Assembly (NCBI GenBank): GCA_036850595.1 | Contig: CM072165.1 | Location: forward strand, 10,612,109-10,676,108 | Direction: 5' to 3' | DNA: 64,000 nt | DNA from: Rhyacichthys aspro | Lineage: Eukaryota; Chordata; Actinopteri; Gobiiformes; Rhyacichthyidae | Shown: in pieces, positions 26,093 through 46,983 of the stretch | Layout: the number at the start of each line of letters is the position of its first letter | Position numbering within the stretch: position 1 is the first letter of the stretch | Notes under the pieces: model-generated | What the model was told of the DNA's origin: nothing | What the model saw: only the letters and a program-made list of their open reading frames with translations | The model's database searches: none | Made by a program: the position numbers and the translations under genes

Positions 26093-27317
26093 GTCTGTCA
26101 CCGAAGAGTCGTCCACCTGCACCATGTTGTTCAGCAGATACTCGAGACTGATTATCAGAGCTTTATGTCTGCTCACACAATAATTAACAGTGCTTTATTT
26201 TTTATTAAACCTTCTTATTGTCAATATGTCATACACATTACCTGAGGAGTTTGTATTACCTAGGATCCTTCTGTGGATACAAACTGAAACAGCTCTCGGG
26301 CATTCGTATGTTCTGCTGTGCTACATTTTGTCATGTTAATTATCTCCCAGATAATCTGCTAATGGCTAGCGTTATATATTTCCATTACAAATTTATCTCA
26401 TGTTCTTAAATTTAATTGGATTGACTTATATTCAAGATGAACATGCATGATTAACATTCAACAGTTTGTCACAACTTTATACTCCCGTCAATGTTACTTT
26501 TGTTGGCTTTGATTTGAATAAGATTAATATTTTTGTAAAATGAGATGTGAACTGAATCTTAGTTCTGTCGGAAACCCTTTTTGTAGTTCTGTCTTGGTAT
26601 TGTTTTTAATGTTTTCCTTTGGATATTGCAGCCTCTCATCTGTGAGTTGGAAAAAGGGACTTGGTGAAACTGTCTAAACCAAGACTCCTGTGCTACTTGA
26701 ATGTTAAATCTGATTTATCCTTGTCTTTCTGCATCTCCCTCTTATGAGAAGCTGTGTGCAGTGTCTGTGTTGCTTCAACAAGGACTAAAATAACATTGTC
26801 CTACAGTTTATTAGAGAAGAGAAATGTTAGTTTTAATGTTTCTGAAGCTGGTCTGTATTATGACGCTGCTGTGAATGAATAGCTGTTGATCTTGCTTGGT
26901 TAGTATTAAACTCATCCATTTCAAATTTGGCAGAATGCTGCTTGTTTATACCTTTCCTTAAGCACCTGCTAATTTGTGTATTGTAATACTGGGCGTTAAG
27001 TGGTCAAAGTCCTGGATGTAGACATGAACTGTTGTCAGAATTACATTTGGACAACCTGTTCTTTGGGTTCCTCCTTTGTGTAAATGACTTTGGGTTAAGC
27101 CACAACTGCCTCTTGACAAACAAAAAAACACAACATTGTTGTAAAGGGTCTTCAGAATGGTTGCACCAACAACTATATCTACTGAGCTTCCCAAAAGAAG
27201 AAAAACAGAATACAATTTTGAGGAAAAAAATCAGTGTATTCCGTACTAGCTTACAAAGCCACGCTCCGCTCACGCCCCCTTTTGTCGGAAGCAAGGCGCA
27301 GGCAACATAGAAATAAA
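26093..27317 (+). other. sf1 3' UTR and spacer
   Basis: No coding exons are seen between sf1 and pygm. Possible poly(A) signals are ATTAAA at 26204-26209 and 26905-26910 and AATAAA at 27312-27317. Confidence 0.55.
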
Positions 27318-27542
27318 GTATTTTGTGTACAAATTACAAAACAAAAAGTAATATTGACTAACGAGGCTATTTCCAACGGCAGTAATAAATTGATACAGTA
27401 ATATTCCGATTATAAAAAGTGGTGCGACGCAGTTGTTAGACATCAAAGACTTTTTGGTAGAAATAAATCCAGCTTTTAAGTTGGTACTCAAACCGGAACA
27501 GACGGTGCTGTGTCTTTTCCGGCTTGACCGTGTGTACGTGAC

Positions 27543-27550
27543 ATAAAAGG
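27543..27550 (+). promoter_or_regulatory. TATA-like box of pygm
   Basis: ATAAAAGG lies about 120 bp before the pygm start codon. This gives room for a start site near 27575 and a short 5' leader. A TATA-type promoter suits a strongly muscle-restricted gene. Confidence 0.55.
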
Positions 27551-27665
27551 GAGGCAGGGCAGCCCATCCCACCGGCCGTGTGCACTCAGCGAGGAGTTGG
27601 AAGAGGCTGCTCAGGCTCCAGGTGAACTTCCAGCAGTTTCTTTGGCGTGACCCTCTGCAGTAAGC

Positions 27666-36401
<8,736 letters not shown>

Positions 36402-37321
36402 ACCTCGTCTTTGTAGTCAGCTGTGGTCAAACCACGAGAAAGATCCCTATAGCTGTTTTCACTGTGTACTGTAGCATTAGTTGTTTTTTTAAATAGTTTT
36501 CATCTTATGTGGGCTCATTGAGGCTATGTCCACAATAAGGCCTTTTCACCATAAAACAGCACTGAGGGATGAAAATTATTTTAGAAATGATGGCTCATGC
36601 TGTGGGATTTAAAACTAATGGAGGTTGAGATGCAGTATTGTTTACCTCCAGTGAATCAGAAAACTGTTTTTAAACTTCTACAGAATGGAACAAGGAGATT
36701 TCAAACAGAAAAAGTTGCTGTTTCAAAAATGGTGACGCATTAGTCTGGACATAGCCTAAGAATGTGTAGTCGCTTTTCTTCATTGCATATTGTCACACTG
36801 TTAACCTGAACACCTCGCACCCACACTGGCCTTGGAGTTTAGCCTGGATTTCATCTAAGAGCGCCATTTTTATTCACTCCTCTTAACAAAGCTCCTGAAG
36901 TATCCCAACTGCGATACTCTAAACCTCTGCACTGTCGAACGCCAAGCTAAACCCATGTCTTCCATCAGCGGCATCAGAGCAGCACTGTGAGCATAAATGT
37001 CTCCATGTTTATTATGTCCAGCACTCAATGTTCCAGAGGGAAATGTTCTCCATCTCCGAATGTATCCATAGTGTGCGTATTCTCCTCTGCATGCTCCTGT
37101 CATTCTGCTGTACTGTTTCCTAAAGTGACCTGCATTAGAGACGACAAAGCCTTCTCTAAAAGTGACTGAACGGGATTGTGTTGTTGTTGTCCCTGTGTAG
37201 ACGAGTACTGTACTGTGATGCCTGCCTGTCTGACTGCTGCGAGCTGCCCACGGAGACTGCCGGCTACACTCGGCCTAACGTCAGCACTATCAGTCAGTGC
37301 TTTTCTTATATATTTAATAAA
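36402..37321 (+). other. pygm 3' UTR
   Basis: This stretch runs from the pygm stop to AATAAA at 37316-37321 and shows no coding signal. It fits a roughly 0.9-kb trailer. Confidence 0.6.
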
Positions 37322-37629
37322 CCACACTCCATGAAGAACTAAACAGGATCTGTGTTTGTTCTGTCAACAGATTGAGTGGAGGTCATGGAGGTCAGTTTGA
37401 GTCTCTAGTAGTTGACAATAACTGCACAGAACAGGTGGCAGGTCAGATTTAAATTAACTGGTTTTGTGTCATTTTATTACTATTAATATACAAAAAGTTA
37501 TATGACAGGAAATTATTTGGACATTTGTTCCAGGCTTTTGATAAAATGAATGATGCTGAAAGTGAAGAACCATCTCATCTAATCATTTTTGTACCAAAAT
37601 ATTTAAACGCTTGATGGGAGTAGTTTCAG

Positions 37630-37644
37630 CCAGCAGAGGGCGCT
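37630..37644 (+). promoter_or_regulatory. CTCF-consensus-like site
   Basis: CCAGCAGAGGGCGCT matches every position of the published core CCASYAGRKGGCRSY. It lies between the pygm 3' end and the ETS-type gene, where an insulator would make sense. Binding is not shown by sequence alone. Confidence 0.45.
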
Positions 37645-37695
37645 GTTGCTTTTGAAGACTGGCGTTGCAATCGGAGTTTGTAACCTAAAACGAAA

Positions 37696-37759
37696 CTTAA
37701 CTAACTCTGAGCCTAAAAAGCTTTAAGAAACTAAAGCCTTAACTAACTCTGAGCCTAAA
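37696..37759. repeat. 42-bp tandem duplication
   Basis: The 22-base string starting CTTAACTAACTCTGAGCC at 37696 recurs at 37738, a period of 42 bp. This is a simple local duplication in spacer DNA. Confidence 0.75.
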
Positions 37760-38293
37760 TCAAATGCTAGCAAAACACAAAGTTATCTATAACATAAAAC
37801 TAGCTGTGCAACTACTGGAAACGTGAAGAGTAAAGCAAAAAACATAAATAATTTAAAGAAACGGTCAATACATATTTACCAAAGAAAATGCTACCTTTTT
37901 ATGTTTTTACAAAGGAAATTTTGCCTAGGAGGTTGACTAATTCAACAACAAAAAAACTATATAATCATTTATTAATTATATGTTCAGCCATAAGAATGAA
38001 AAAATAATTATTATTTCACCACTCTATAAACTCACAGCTAAAATAAAATGGAAGCTAAAAACCACAGATGGTTTATCTCAAGGCTGTAGTCTTTGGTGTA
38101 TATTATTCCTCACTTTCCCTTTCCTCCTGATGATCCTCCTTGTCTTGGCCCCTGACTCTGTCCCCGCCCACCTCCGGATGATTGACAGGTGTCCATCACA
38201 GCATGTCCCCTCCCTTCATCAGCTCTCCTATGAAAGCCCTGGTCTCCCCTGGACCCTGTCACTGTGGTCACCTGATGCCCCTGTATCTGCAGG

Positions 38294-40550
38294 ATGGACT
38301 GCCCTCTGTACGGTAAGACCCTCACTCCGCTACCACTTTGATTAACAATAAAAATAATATGACAGACCTGAACATTTGAGGAGAAAATATGAAATGTAAA
38401 TATTTCTGTTTCCAGACTATTACCTCTACTCTGTCTTCTATAATATAACATTTTAAATTCCATAAACACATTGAACGTACTTTTTTGTTTTAGCTCTGAC
38501 GTTGAATCTTGTAGGACAAAATGCACATATAACAGCATTGGGATTTATATATGCGTCTATGCTAGAGCTGGACCCCCTTGAGGTCCCACCCCTCACTCCC
38601 ACCAGTAAAGAGGTCCTCAGCCAAGCGGTCCGGGCCAGTTTTGCCGGATTCGCCCAGGAGAGGCTCAAGCTCCACCTGCCACAAGGTACGCCACTTCATT
38701 CTAATCAGAGACGAACCATAAAACTGTTAAAGATGATATTAACATGGACTTTCTCGTGTCCAGATCCCATGTTGTGGTCCCAGTGGGAGGTCAACCACTG
38801 GCTGGACTGGTGCCAGACCGAGTTCGGCTTGCAGTGCGTGGGTCTGGACCTGAGGGGGTTCCAGGGCTCCGAGCTGTGCAGCCTGGACCGAGACACTTTC
38901 CTGAGCCTCACGTCGGACTGCACGGCCGGAGAGATTCTGTGGGAGCACTTGGACTCCATGAAAAGAGGTAGAACGTAACCACAGAGAGCATCATGACACA
39001 TAATGACATATATGTGACCATAGTATTATAATATTGTTAATATCACTATTTATAAAGAGCTAACAACTTAAGAATAGACAGCCATCTTACCAATTATTTT
39101 CAATGTAATAAAATGTAAACAGTAATTGAATATATCCTTCACTTTGGTACATCTAGGTCAAATTTCACACTGAGCAATGTTGCATTATCCATTTATAAAA
39201 CATTGTTAGTATCATTTTTTACTAGTTCGGCCCTACATGTGCAAAAATATTGACTTTTTTTGCGTGTGACTTGCTTTTATTTTTTTAATCTGCATTAATT
39301 TGCACCTTAAAAATATTTAAATCTTGTAAAAGTCATCCTTTCAGTCAGCATTACAGTGATTTTAAATGTTTTTTTTATCTAGAAAATGAATTCGAGAGCT
39401 CATCATATCCCACCAGTGCTCTTACATACTGCCAGTCTTCAATCAGCAACAAAGGTGACGCCCTCTTTACCTTCATTTTGTCACTTTGAATGTGATTCTA
39501 AATATTCCCTTTTGTTTTTAGAGAACTACTGTGACTACGTTCAGGAGCACTCACATTCACACAAACCAACCCACAGCCAGTATTGCCCCCCTGAGCAGCC
39601 GGACCTCCACACACTGGACTCCATCAACGTCCAGCGTCAGGACTCACACCTGGTCAAAACCGAAATGGCTGCCGCTCGGCTTCGAGATGCATCCGTAACA
39701 GGTAAGAGGTCGTGAATGTGTCGTGTCTGAATGCTACTTCCTGTGGTAAAACCTTCTCTATCTCCTTTCTCGTGTGACAGAATCAGACGAGGTTCCTCCC
39801 TGCGACGTGGTGGACGTCGTCGGGCCCGTGTCCTGGAGCGTTCCCCTGCGTGACCCGGACGGAACGGTAGAAGAGAACGTGTTCGAGGAGGTGTTCACTG
39901 TTCTCCAGCCTCACAGGAGCTTCAAAGAGTACGTGGGCAACAAGACAGACCTGGGCAGAGCCGTCATCCCTGCAGCCATCCTCGCAGGATACACTGGTGA
40001 GAAGGAAGATCCGACATAATCCATACTAGAGCCAGTGAGTGGTTTGGAAAAGGCTTGTGTTGTATTTGAATAGGGAGCGGCCCCATTCAGCTGTGGCAGT
40101 TTCTCCTGGAGCTTCTGACCGATCGCAGTTGTCAGTCTTGTATCAGTTGGACCGGGGACGGATGGGAGTTCAAGCTCACAGACCCAGATGAGGTATACTT
40201 TTTTTAAATATTGCCACACAAAACCAAACAGTGCTCAAAGCTTGTAGAGTGCATTTCATTAACCCTTAAGTGCAGCTGGCAGATTTTGATGAATGATTAT
40301 ATTCTTATCTTCTTACTTCTCTCTTTCTCTTCTGAAGGTGGCTCTGCTCTGGGGCCGAAGGAAGAACAAGCCCAAGATGAACTACGAGAAGCTGAGCCGC
40401 GGCCTGCGCTACTACTACGACAAGAACATCATCCGCAAGACGGCCGGCAAGCGCTACGTCTACAGGTTCGTGTGCAACCTGCAGGGCCTGCTGGGATATG
40501 AGCCCGGGGAGCTGCACGCCATGTTGGACATCAGCTCCAAGAGTCACTAA
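38294..40550 (+). CDS. Divergent ETS1/2-subfamily transcription factor
   Basis: Sequence-specific nuclear DNA-binding protein. Proposed exons: 38294-38312, 38494-38685, 38764-38967, 39383-39454, 39522-39701, 39781-39996, 40074-40192, 40338-40550, giving 404 residues with consistent phases. The 19-nt first coding exon is weakly supported; an ATG inside exon 2 is an alternative. LTPTSKE resembles the ETS1/2 MAP-kinase site (Thr-Pro kept). A Pointed domain spans about residues 71-138 (LWSQWEVNHWLDW to ILWEHLDSM). A possible SUMO site is VKTE. An inhibitory-helix-like segment, FKEYV...AVIPAAILAGYTG, precedes the ETS domain at about 295-385, which keeps LSRGLRYYYDKNII. In the helix before the recognition helix, ETS1/2 have ARRWGKRK; here it is ALLWGRRK. 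The central region is unlike ETS1 or ETS2. It is probably a third paralogue, not ets1 or ets2 itself. Confidence 0.85.
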
Positions 40551-42840
40551 CCTGACTCAGAGTACAGACTGGGACAGATCTAGGTTTATCTGGACTGCCT
40601 GAGTGAATAGTCACATAATTACCTCATTCACTGCCACTCAGTAAAATGTAGATTTGTCATATTTTAATGAACAATATACAATATATCTTTTTTTCCTGAA
40701 AAATATGGTATACAGACTTTTCTTAATGTCTGTGATGGCAATGGGAAAAAAAGTATATCAGAAATCGTAGTAGTAAATGTGTACTCTACACAATCACAAA
40801 TGTGTAGAGCGCTAGTGCAGTTATGCTAGATAATGGGGTTCGGAGAAGTAGTCAGGAACACCAAAAAGGTCTTTACAACCTGCTAACAATGTAAGTATGT
40901 ATTTCTTACGGTTGTAATAGAGATTACTTTCAACAGGATTTCTCAGATTTAGGGAAATGTGTACAATACCATATCCTGCTAAATGATCTAGTTATTGTCC
41001 GTAAGTGCAGTAGGGGCATATTGGACAACTTTATTTTATCTTCACAATTATTAGCCCACAGACTCAGAGATAAACAGGAAAACGATAAGACATTGAGCAT
41101 ATGGCCCAACCTGGAATTGCACCCAGGTTGTGCGAGAATGTGATATGCGCTCTTTAAGGTAAGCCACTGAATCACACTATGTCCCATTTGAAATGCAGTC
41201 CAAGCTAATTGCAACCTAACACCAAAAAATTTTGAAACTCATTCACAACTTGAAAGTAAAAGCTTTTAACCAATAGTAGTTTCAGTTAGAAATTTATTTG
41301 TGAGCATTTGTTTTTTAAAAGTAATTTCTCTTTGGACCCTATTTCCAGACACACTGCACTTCATGTATCTCGCTTTCACCAGAAGCTCATTTATTCCCCT
41401 CCCAGGAGTTTGTGTTTTATCCCACCTCAGCTGCTGTTGTGACTAATGGAACCTAATTGATGTGTTTGCTGCCACTCTTCCAGCTCCTTCTGCTAGACTT
41501 AAGGAGCGAAGGAGGCATGATGATGCAGGGGTCTGGTATAGTGGGCCCCTGCAGAGACACCTAATTTAAACATCTCATACACACACAGACCGTGTTCACT
41601 GATATAGTGCTAGAACACAGAGGGGGCCTGGGGTCTGCTGGTTGGATTTAAAAGGATTTATTTCAGTCTGACGCCACATTGTGTGTAGTGCATCGACTCA
41701 TTTATGGTTTTCAATAAAAGAACTCTTTGTATCACATGTGTTTAGTTACCTTGGGGATTTATTGATTAAGCAATGGGGGTCATTGCTAATGTGAGACAGA
41801 TGTAAAAGCCGAAATTCTGGGATCAGTATGATTCACACCAGACAAAACAAAGGGATTGCCCCCATTTCACACGGCTCTATTGTCACTCTGCCCCGTGTTG
41901 GCTGCTCCATTAGTGGTCCGAGGAGGTAAGTGCTGGAAGTAATCCTCACACTCGGCAGCCGTAACACATCCAGTGACCAGTGAAATCTGATTGTTGTCAT
42001 CTATCTCATATTCTAAGTTGATTTACAGAGTGTAAATACATATATGTAAATGTTTATAGTGTAACATCTCGGCAACAACATAGCATACCATTGTCTATAT
42101 GTGCTATTTTAAACATACAGTAATATATTGGAAGCTAAATGATAGACCAGTGTCAGTAAAAAAATTTCCAGAGCTCAGCATTTTGACTGGTTATTTGGCA
42201 ATGTACATTTCCATCAGGTCTTACATGCTTCCTCTTTCTTTGTCCATTTTGTCCCAAATGCTTCAGCTTCTCTCTTTTCCTTTACAGTAGTTGGCCTCTG
42301 GTGTGACTAATACACATTTTGTAGCTGAAATTGATTGAGAAGTTGATCATGAAAAGGTCTTGTAGATAAAAAATGGATACTGTCTGATAACACATTAAAC
42401 ACAGTTATGCTCTACTGCACTAATGCTGTGTGTGGAAAACAACACACTCTATTGATATATTGATGTCGTATAGCCTGATTGTTTGTGCTGATTAATAACG
42501 CATAATAAGGCAATTAAAGGTGGCAAACATCAGATTAAAAAAAAAAAAAGATTCACTAATGTCTAGCTAAACCAATTAGTCCATAAATAGAAATTGCTCA
42601 TGTAAATCAGGGCAGGGCAAAACACACTGCAGGTTGAAAGAAGTGGCGCCTTAAAAAAGCCCCAAGTTCAGTGAGCAATGTGCACGGCTGAAATGTGTCA
42701 CTCTGAGAATTATCCAGTGGACGGGCGGTCCCTAATGGACTCTTTGTTTTAATGTCCACACTGCAGCTTCAACCACTAAACAACAGTATGTAACAGACAA
42801 AACGCTCAATAAACAAGGAAGAAGAAACCAAGGCTTATCG
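40551..42840. other. Intergenic region after the ETS gene
   Basis: No coding exons are recognised. The 3' end of the ETS transcript is uncertain; AATAAA occurs near 41713. A tRNA-like SINE remnant lies at 41098-41180. The parts around 41340-41950 and 42600-42780 are less AT-rich and look non-repetitive, so they might hold regulatory DNA, but nothing specific can be named. Confidence 0.5.
41098..41180 (-). repeat. tRNA-derived SINE remnant
   Basis: Read on the minus strand, it has a box-A-like segment (TGATTCAGTGGCTTA) followed about 45 bp later by a box-B-like segment (GGGTGCAATTCC), the internal promoter layout of tRNA genes. It is too diverged to be a working tRNA. Confidence 0.5.
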
Positions 42841-42843
42841 TGT

Positions 42844-42849
42844 TTTATT
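42844..42849 (-). terminator. bola2 poly(A) signal
   Basis: TTTATT on the plus strand is AATAAA on the bola2 strand, 123 bp after the stop codon. Confidence 0.6.
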
Positions 42850-42971
42850 GCCATATCTGGTTCTACTACCACCATATCATCATGATTTCAAAAACATTTT
42901 GTACTCATCCGTTTACCACAAAAGTGATAGCTAATAATGAGGAAGTGTATTACATAAATAAACAGTCTGTA

Positions 42972-43696
42972 TCATTGAGATTTCTGCTTTTCCCACTGTT
43001 CAGGCGTAAGGGTCTTCTGTTCAAATGCATGGATCTCTTTCAGCTCCTCCGCTAGGCACGTGTTGACCATCCTGTGAACACACAACAGAGCCCTACAGTT
43101 AATACCTGTCGAAAGAAACAAGTGCTGTAGTCCTCAGGCATTTGCAGTCTTCTGGTGTCATTACCTGTGTCTCTGTAACAGCTGCTTGCCTTCAAACTGG
43201 GGCGACACCACGAGGACTTTGAAGCTGGCAGCACATCTGTTTGGGGATGTATCCTCCACATCCTGGAGACAAGAGGGTTCAAATGTTATTACCACAGAGT
43301 TACTCAGCTCATTATCTAGCCCAGTACATGCCTCTCTTAAATGACAATGTACAGAGAACTAATAATGTTATTCTTGATGCTTTAGATATTCTTATATAGT
43401 TAAGATGACAGTCCCATGGGTGAGATTCACATAAATATAAGGTATACAATTTAATACTAAAATGCCACACCTGACAGTAAAAAACTATGTAACACACGCA
43501 GACAATGAGTAGTGTATAGTACAAAATACAACCTCTTTAACCTCTTGTATCTTTACAATGTTTAGATTAGAAACCGGTAAATGATGCTAATTGAAAACAA
43601 GTGTTAGCTCGGGCTCAGGGGTAACAAACCTACCACGTGTACCGCCGCGAGCTCCTTAATGAGTTTCTCCCGGATGTGTTCCGCTGTTATAGCCAT
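42972..43696 (-). CDS. bola2: BolA family member 2
   Basis: Small cytosolic partner of glutaredoxin-3 in [2Fe-2S] cluster transfer and iron sensing. Three exons on the minus strand, 43634-43696, 43165-43262 and 42972-43071, encode 86 residues, the same length as human BOLA2. The protein starts MAITAEHIREKL. It keeps the cysteine in NRCAASF and the histidine in LLQRHRMVN, both implicated in cluster binding in the family. It continues CLAEELKEIHAFEQKTLTPEQW, the conserved C-terminal part. The head-to-head neighbour is slx1, the same partner as in human 16p11.2. Divergent transcription leaves about 0.9 kb between the two start codons. The call is secure; only the 5' UTR is undefined. Confidence 0.96.
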
Positions 43697-43982
43697 ATCT
43701 TCACCAACAACACGAGCCTATTCAGACTATTTAATACACTATTACTACAAAAATAGAAAAATTTAATTTTCCAAGCTGCTGTTGTATGGAAGGCGGACAC
43801 CGGAAGTGCTTCTTATTTGGGGTTTAGCCCAAACGAAACTTTTGAATAGTTGCAGAAATTATGCTCCCAGTCTGAATGGATATTTACGTAAAGCCACTCT
43901 TAATAAAGGTTTAAAACCCGTTTTGTCAATAAAATATCTTAAGTGTGTAAGTTAAAGGACTAGTGAACTACCACTAAACTGT

Positions 43983-44039
43983 CCAATCACATGACTGCAA
44001 TGACAACGAAGCCAATCACGTGCACTAATATGAACCAAT
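43983..44039. promoter_or_regulatory. Triple CCAAT / E-box cluster between bola2 and slx1
   Basis: CCAAT occurs at 43983-43987, 44012-44016 and 44035-44039, with CACGTG at 44017-44022. All four motifs lie in 57 bp between the divergent bola2 and slx1 genes. This suggests NF-Y and bHLH factor binding, possibly serving both genes. Confidence 0.45.
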
Positions 44040-44596
44040 GACAGAATACGTATTTTTGAAGCGTCGAATCACAACATTAGACGCCCTGACAGAAAGGCAA
44101 TTGAAATAAAATCAAGTTTCCAACCCGTATAGTAGACAGTAATATTGATAAATGTATTTAATGTATGAGACACCAATTATTAAATGCTTAAAATAAGCAC
44201 ACGATAACTAGACTAAATCTGAAAAAAAGAAAAATATTGAAAAGTATTTATGATCAGGCATATTTTTGGACTACTAAAACAACCATTGTTTACATCCCAA
44301 CCACGGCGCTTGTAGGTCTGAAATCATTATTTGAAAGCCAGGACAGACATTAATGTGTGTATTTTGCACACGAATCTAATTTTGACATATAATTTACCTT
44401 ACAGTGAAAGGATATCAGCTAAGAATTTTAATGATGTTGTTTATATGATGTTTTTAGCTAAACTGTGCTACATTCAACTAGTGTTACTAAAAGTAAAAAG
44501 CTAACACGCTCTTCTAAATGAGTATGGTCTATTCTATCTCAGTAGAAGTAGCAAACGGCGCTAAATACACTGATAGTTGTATTATTGTTATTAACA

Positions 44597-46231
44597 ATGG
44601 TAGTAGAAGTAGAGAGCTTCTTTGGCGTGTACATGCTGTATTGCACCAATCCTAAATTCAAAGGGCGGATCTATATCGGCTTCACTGTGAACCCGGAGCG
44701 GAGGATTGGACAGCACAACGCTGGGAGGCACCGAGGGGGAGCCAAGAGGACGAGTGGAAGAGGACCATGGTGAGGATAAAGAAGGACTGTCCGGTCTTAC
44801 ACAAACCGTTCCTGTATAGTGACAAATTCTTTTTGTTGTTTGATAAGGGAAATGGTCCTCATCATACATGGCTTTCCCTCTGATATTGCCGCACTAAGGG
44901 TAAGTATCATCACATACATATCACATTTCTTTAATATCAATAATTTCATGAACTATTGGCCTACATATAAATTTAGCAGGAGCCAGTTTCAAAGTAGATT
45001 AAAGTCAAATCTGACCAGTCTTAACTTATTTTTAAAATAAATATGAATGTTATTTGGTGTGTTTCTAGGTAATAGAGTCTGTTTTATGTTTTGTTCGTGT
45101 CTGTTTATGTAAAAAAAATACTGATAGTATTCTTGGTTTGTTGAATCATATTTTTTGTTACCAGGGCAATAGCCATTGTCCTTCTTGATGTCATAAGTCG
45201 TAAAAGACACTCCCATATCTATTCATAACATAACTAAAGTTGGTTAGTTGGTTTCCGAATAAAAGCCCTATGTATAATCCTAACCCATGTGTTTTATCAG
45301 TTTGAGTGGGCCTGGCAGCATCCTCACTCATCCAGGCGGCTGTCCTACATTTCCCGGCGCTCAAGGAAAGAGTCCAGCCTAGAGTTCCACTGGCGCGTCG
45401 TATCCAACATGCTGCGGGTGGCCCCGTGGAACCGCCTGCCCCTGACTGCCCGTTGGCTCAAACAGGAGTACAGGATGGACTTTGAGCCCAGTCTGCAGCC
45501 TCCTCTGCACATCCCTATCGCTTTTGGCTGTGTGAGAGCCAAGAAGATGCCTGCCCTGGCCTCTGGGGAGGAGCAGAAGGAGGTGTCCTGGTGCTGTCTG
45601 TGCAGGGGAATTGTCAGGGTAATCTTTGTTGTTGGGTATACCTAGGGCTGGGCCATATTGTCTTGTGAATTAATGATAGTATTAGGGTTAATCATGACTT
45701 GTAATGATGTGTGGATGACTGTTATGGTCTTGTTTTCTTCAGACGTCAGAGAAGCTAAGCTGTTTTCACCCGTTGTGCAGAATGAGAGGTCATATGACCT
45801 GCCTGGCCAAACACTTCCTGAAGTCCGAGCCCACCCACCTTCTGCCTGTGGAAGGGGAGTGTCCTGTCTGCCACAACACAGTGCTGTGGGGGAGCCTCAT
45901 CCGCCACAAACACGGCTGCTTCAGAGATCTGGAGGAGATCACAGCCCCAGCATCTCAGGTAACAGAGCAATAGTACAGTTCTTCAGTCGTTAAAAAAGTC
46001 TGGGAAACAACCATATTTACTTGAACCTATCACTGCTTGATCATCTTATTACTTCTTATAAAATTTTCTCAAATGTTAACATCCTTTAACTCTTCTCTTT
46101 AAGCAGTAATCAGGAAAGACTGTTGTTAAAACCTGTTTTTGTCAACACTGATAGTAAAGTAATATAAATGTTAACTGACTGTGTCCTATGTTTTGCCACA
46201 GAGCCACTGGGCTGATGAGCTGCAGATATAA
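44597..46231 (+). CDS. slx1: SLX1 structure-specific endonuclease subunit
   Basis: Catalytic subunit of the SLX1-SLX4 nuclease, which cuts Holliday junctions and flaps during DNA repair. Five exons, 44597-44769, 44848-44899, 45301-45618, 45743-45958 and 46202-46231, encode 262 residues. The GIY-YIG nuclease domain fills the first ~90 residues: FFGVYMLYC, then RIYIGFT (GVY at 10-12, YIG at 26-28), arginines in NPERRIGQHN and the acidic residue in FEWAWQHP. A C-terminal RING/PHD-like zinc finger carries paired cysteines: CCLCRGIV, CFHPLCRMRGHMTCLA and CPVCHNTVLWG. The protein ends SHWADELQI, like the human ending. Start codon: ATG at 44597; upstream in-frame codons lack an ATG. AATAAA at 46354-46359 ends the gene. 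Confidence 0.95.
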
Positions 46232-46701
46232 TGAAGAGAAGCATCCTTCGATATGGTCTTTATTATGTTCAGTCAGAGCGGTCATTTTTAATATTTCAGC
46301 ATACTATTTAACCTGTTTATGTAAATATTAATTTTGCTTATGTATATATTTTAAATAAACCATTGTGTTTTAATAAGAATCTATCTTTTTCTGATGTATT
46401 TTAGTAATGTAGTGTATTGAAAGTGATTATTAGGTTGAACTGAGTACACAGATTTATGTCTGCAAATTTTTACCAGAGCTGTATCCCCTTCTACAGTCTT
46501 AGCACAGCGTCATGTCTTTAATACTCATGTTGAGAATGTTCTTGCCAGTAAAATGTGGAATAGATCTATACAGTAGCTGATAATAGCCAAAATATATATT
46601 TATAGACAACTCTAGGCCAGTCACCCGTAAGTGCAGTTTTCACATAAAAAATGAAAAACCATTGGTAACAGTGGCTGTTCTCTCAGTCTGCCACATAGAC
46701 C

Positions 46702-46707
46702 TTTATT
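46702..46707 (-). terminator. MS4A-like gene poly(A) signal
   Basis: AATAAA on the minus strand, about 280 bp beyond the MS4A-like stop codon. It is a plausible end of that transcript. Confidence 0.45.
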
Positions 46708-46983
46708 GAAAATTCACATATAAAAACTAACATACAGTATAATGTAAAAAAAAACTTTTATGAAATGCTATGGTAGAGAATATTATAATAAATTTGTAAA
46801 AACACATTTAAACTACAGATTCAGCAAGCAAGCTAATAGTTTTTTGTCCAATGATGCTACACTGTGATGTGCTAAGAACAATATGTGTCCCAAAACAGGC
46901 TCAGACATTTCAGTCACAATAAAAATAGGTATTAAAAATGGTTATTGATCCAAAAAAATACTGCTCCGATTGTATCTCTGTCC

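Noticed and set aside
44585..44596. Earlier slx1 start codon
   Set aside because: The upstream codon is TTG; the first ATG at 44597 gives the expected N-terminus length before the GIY motif.
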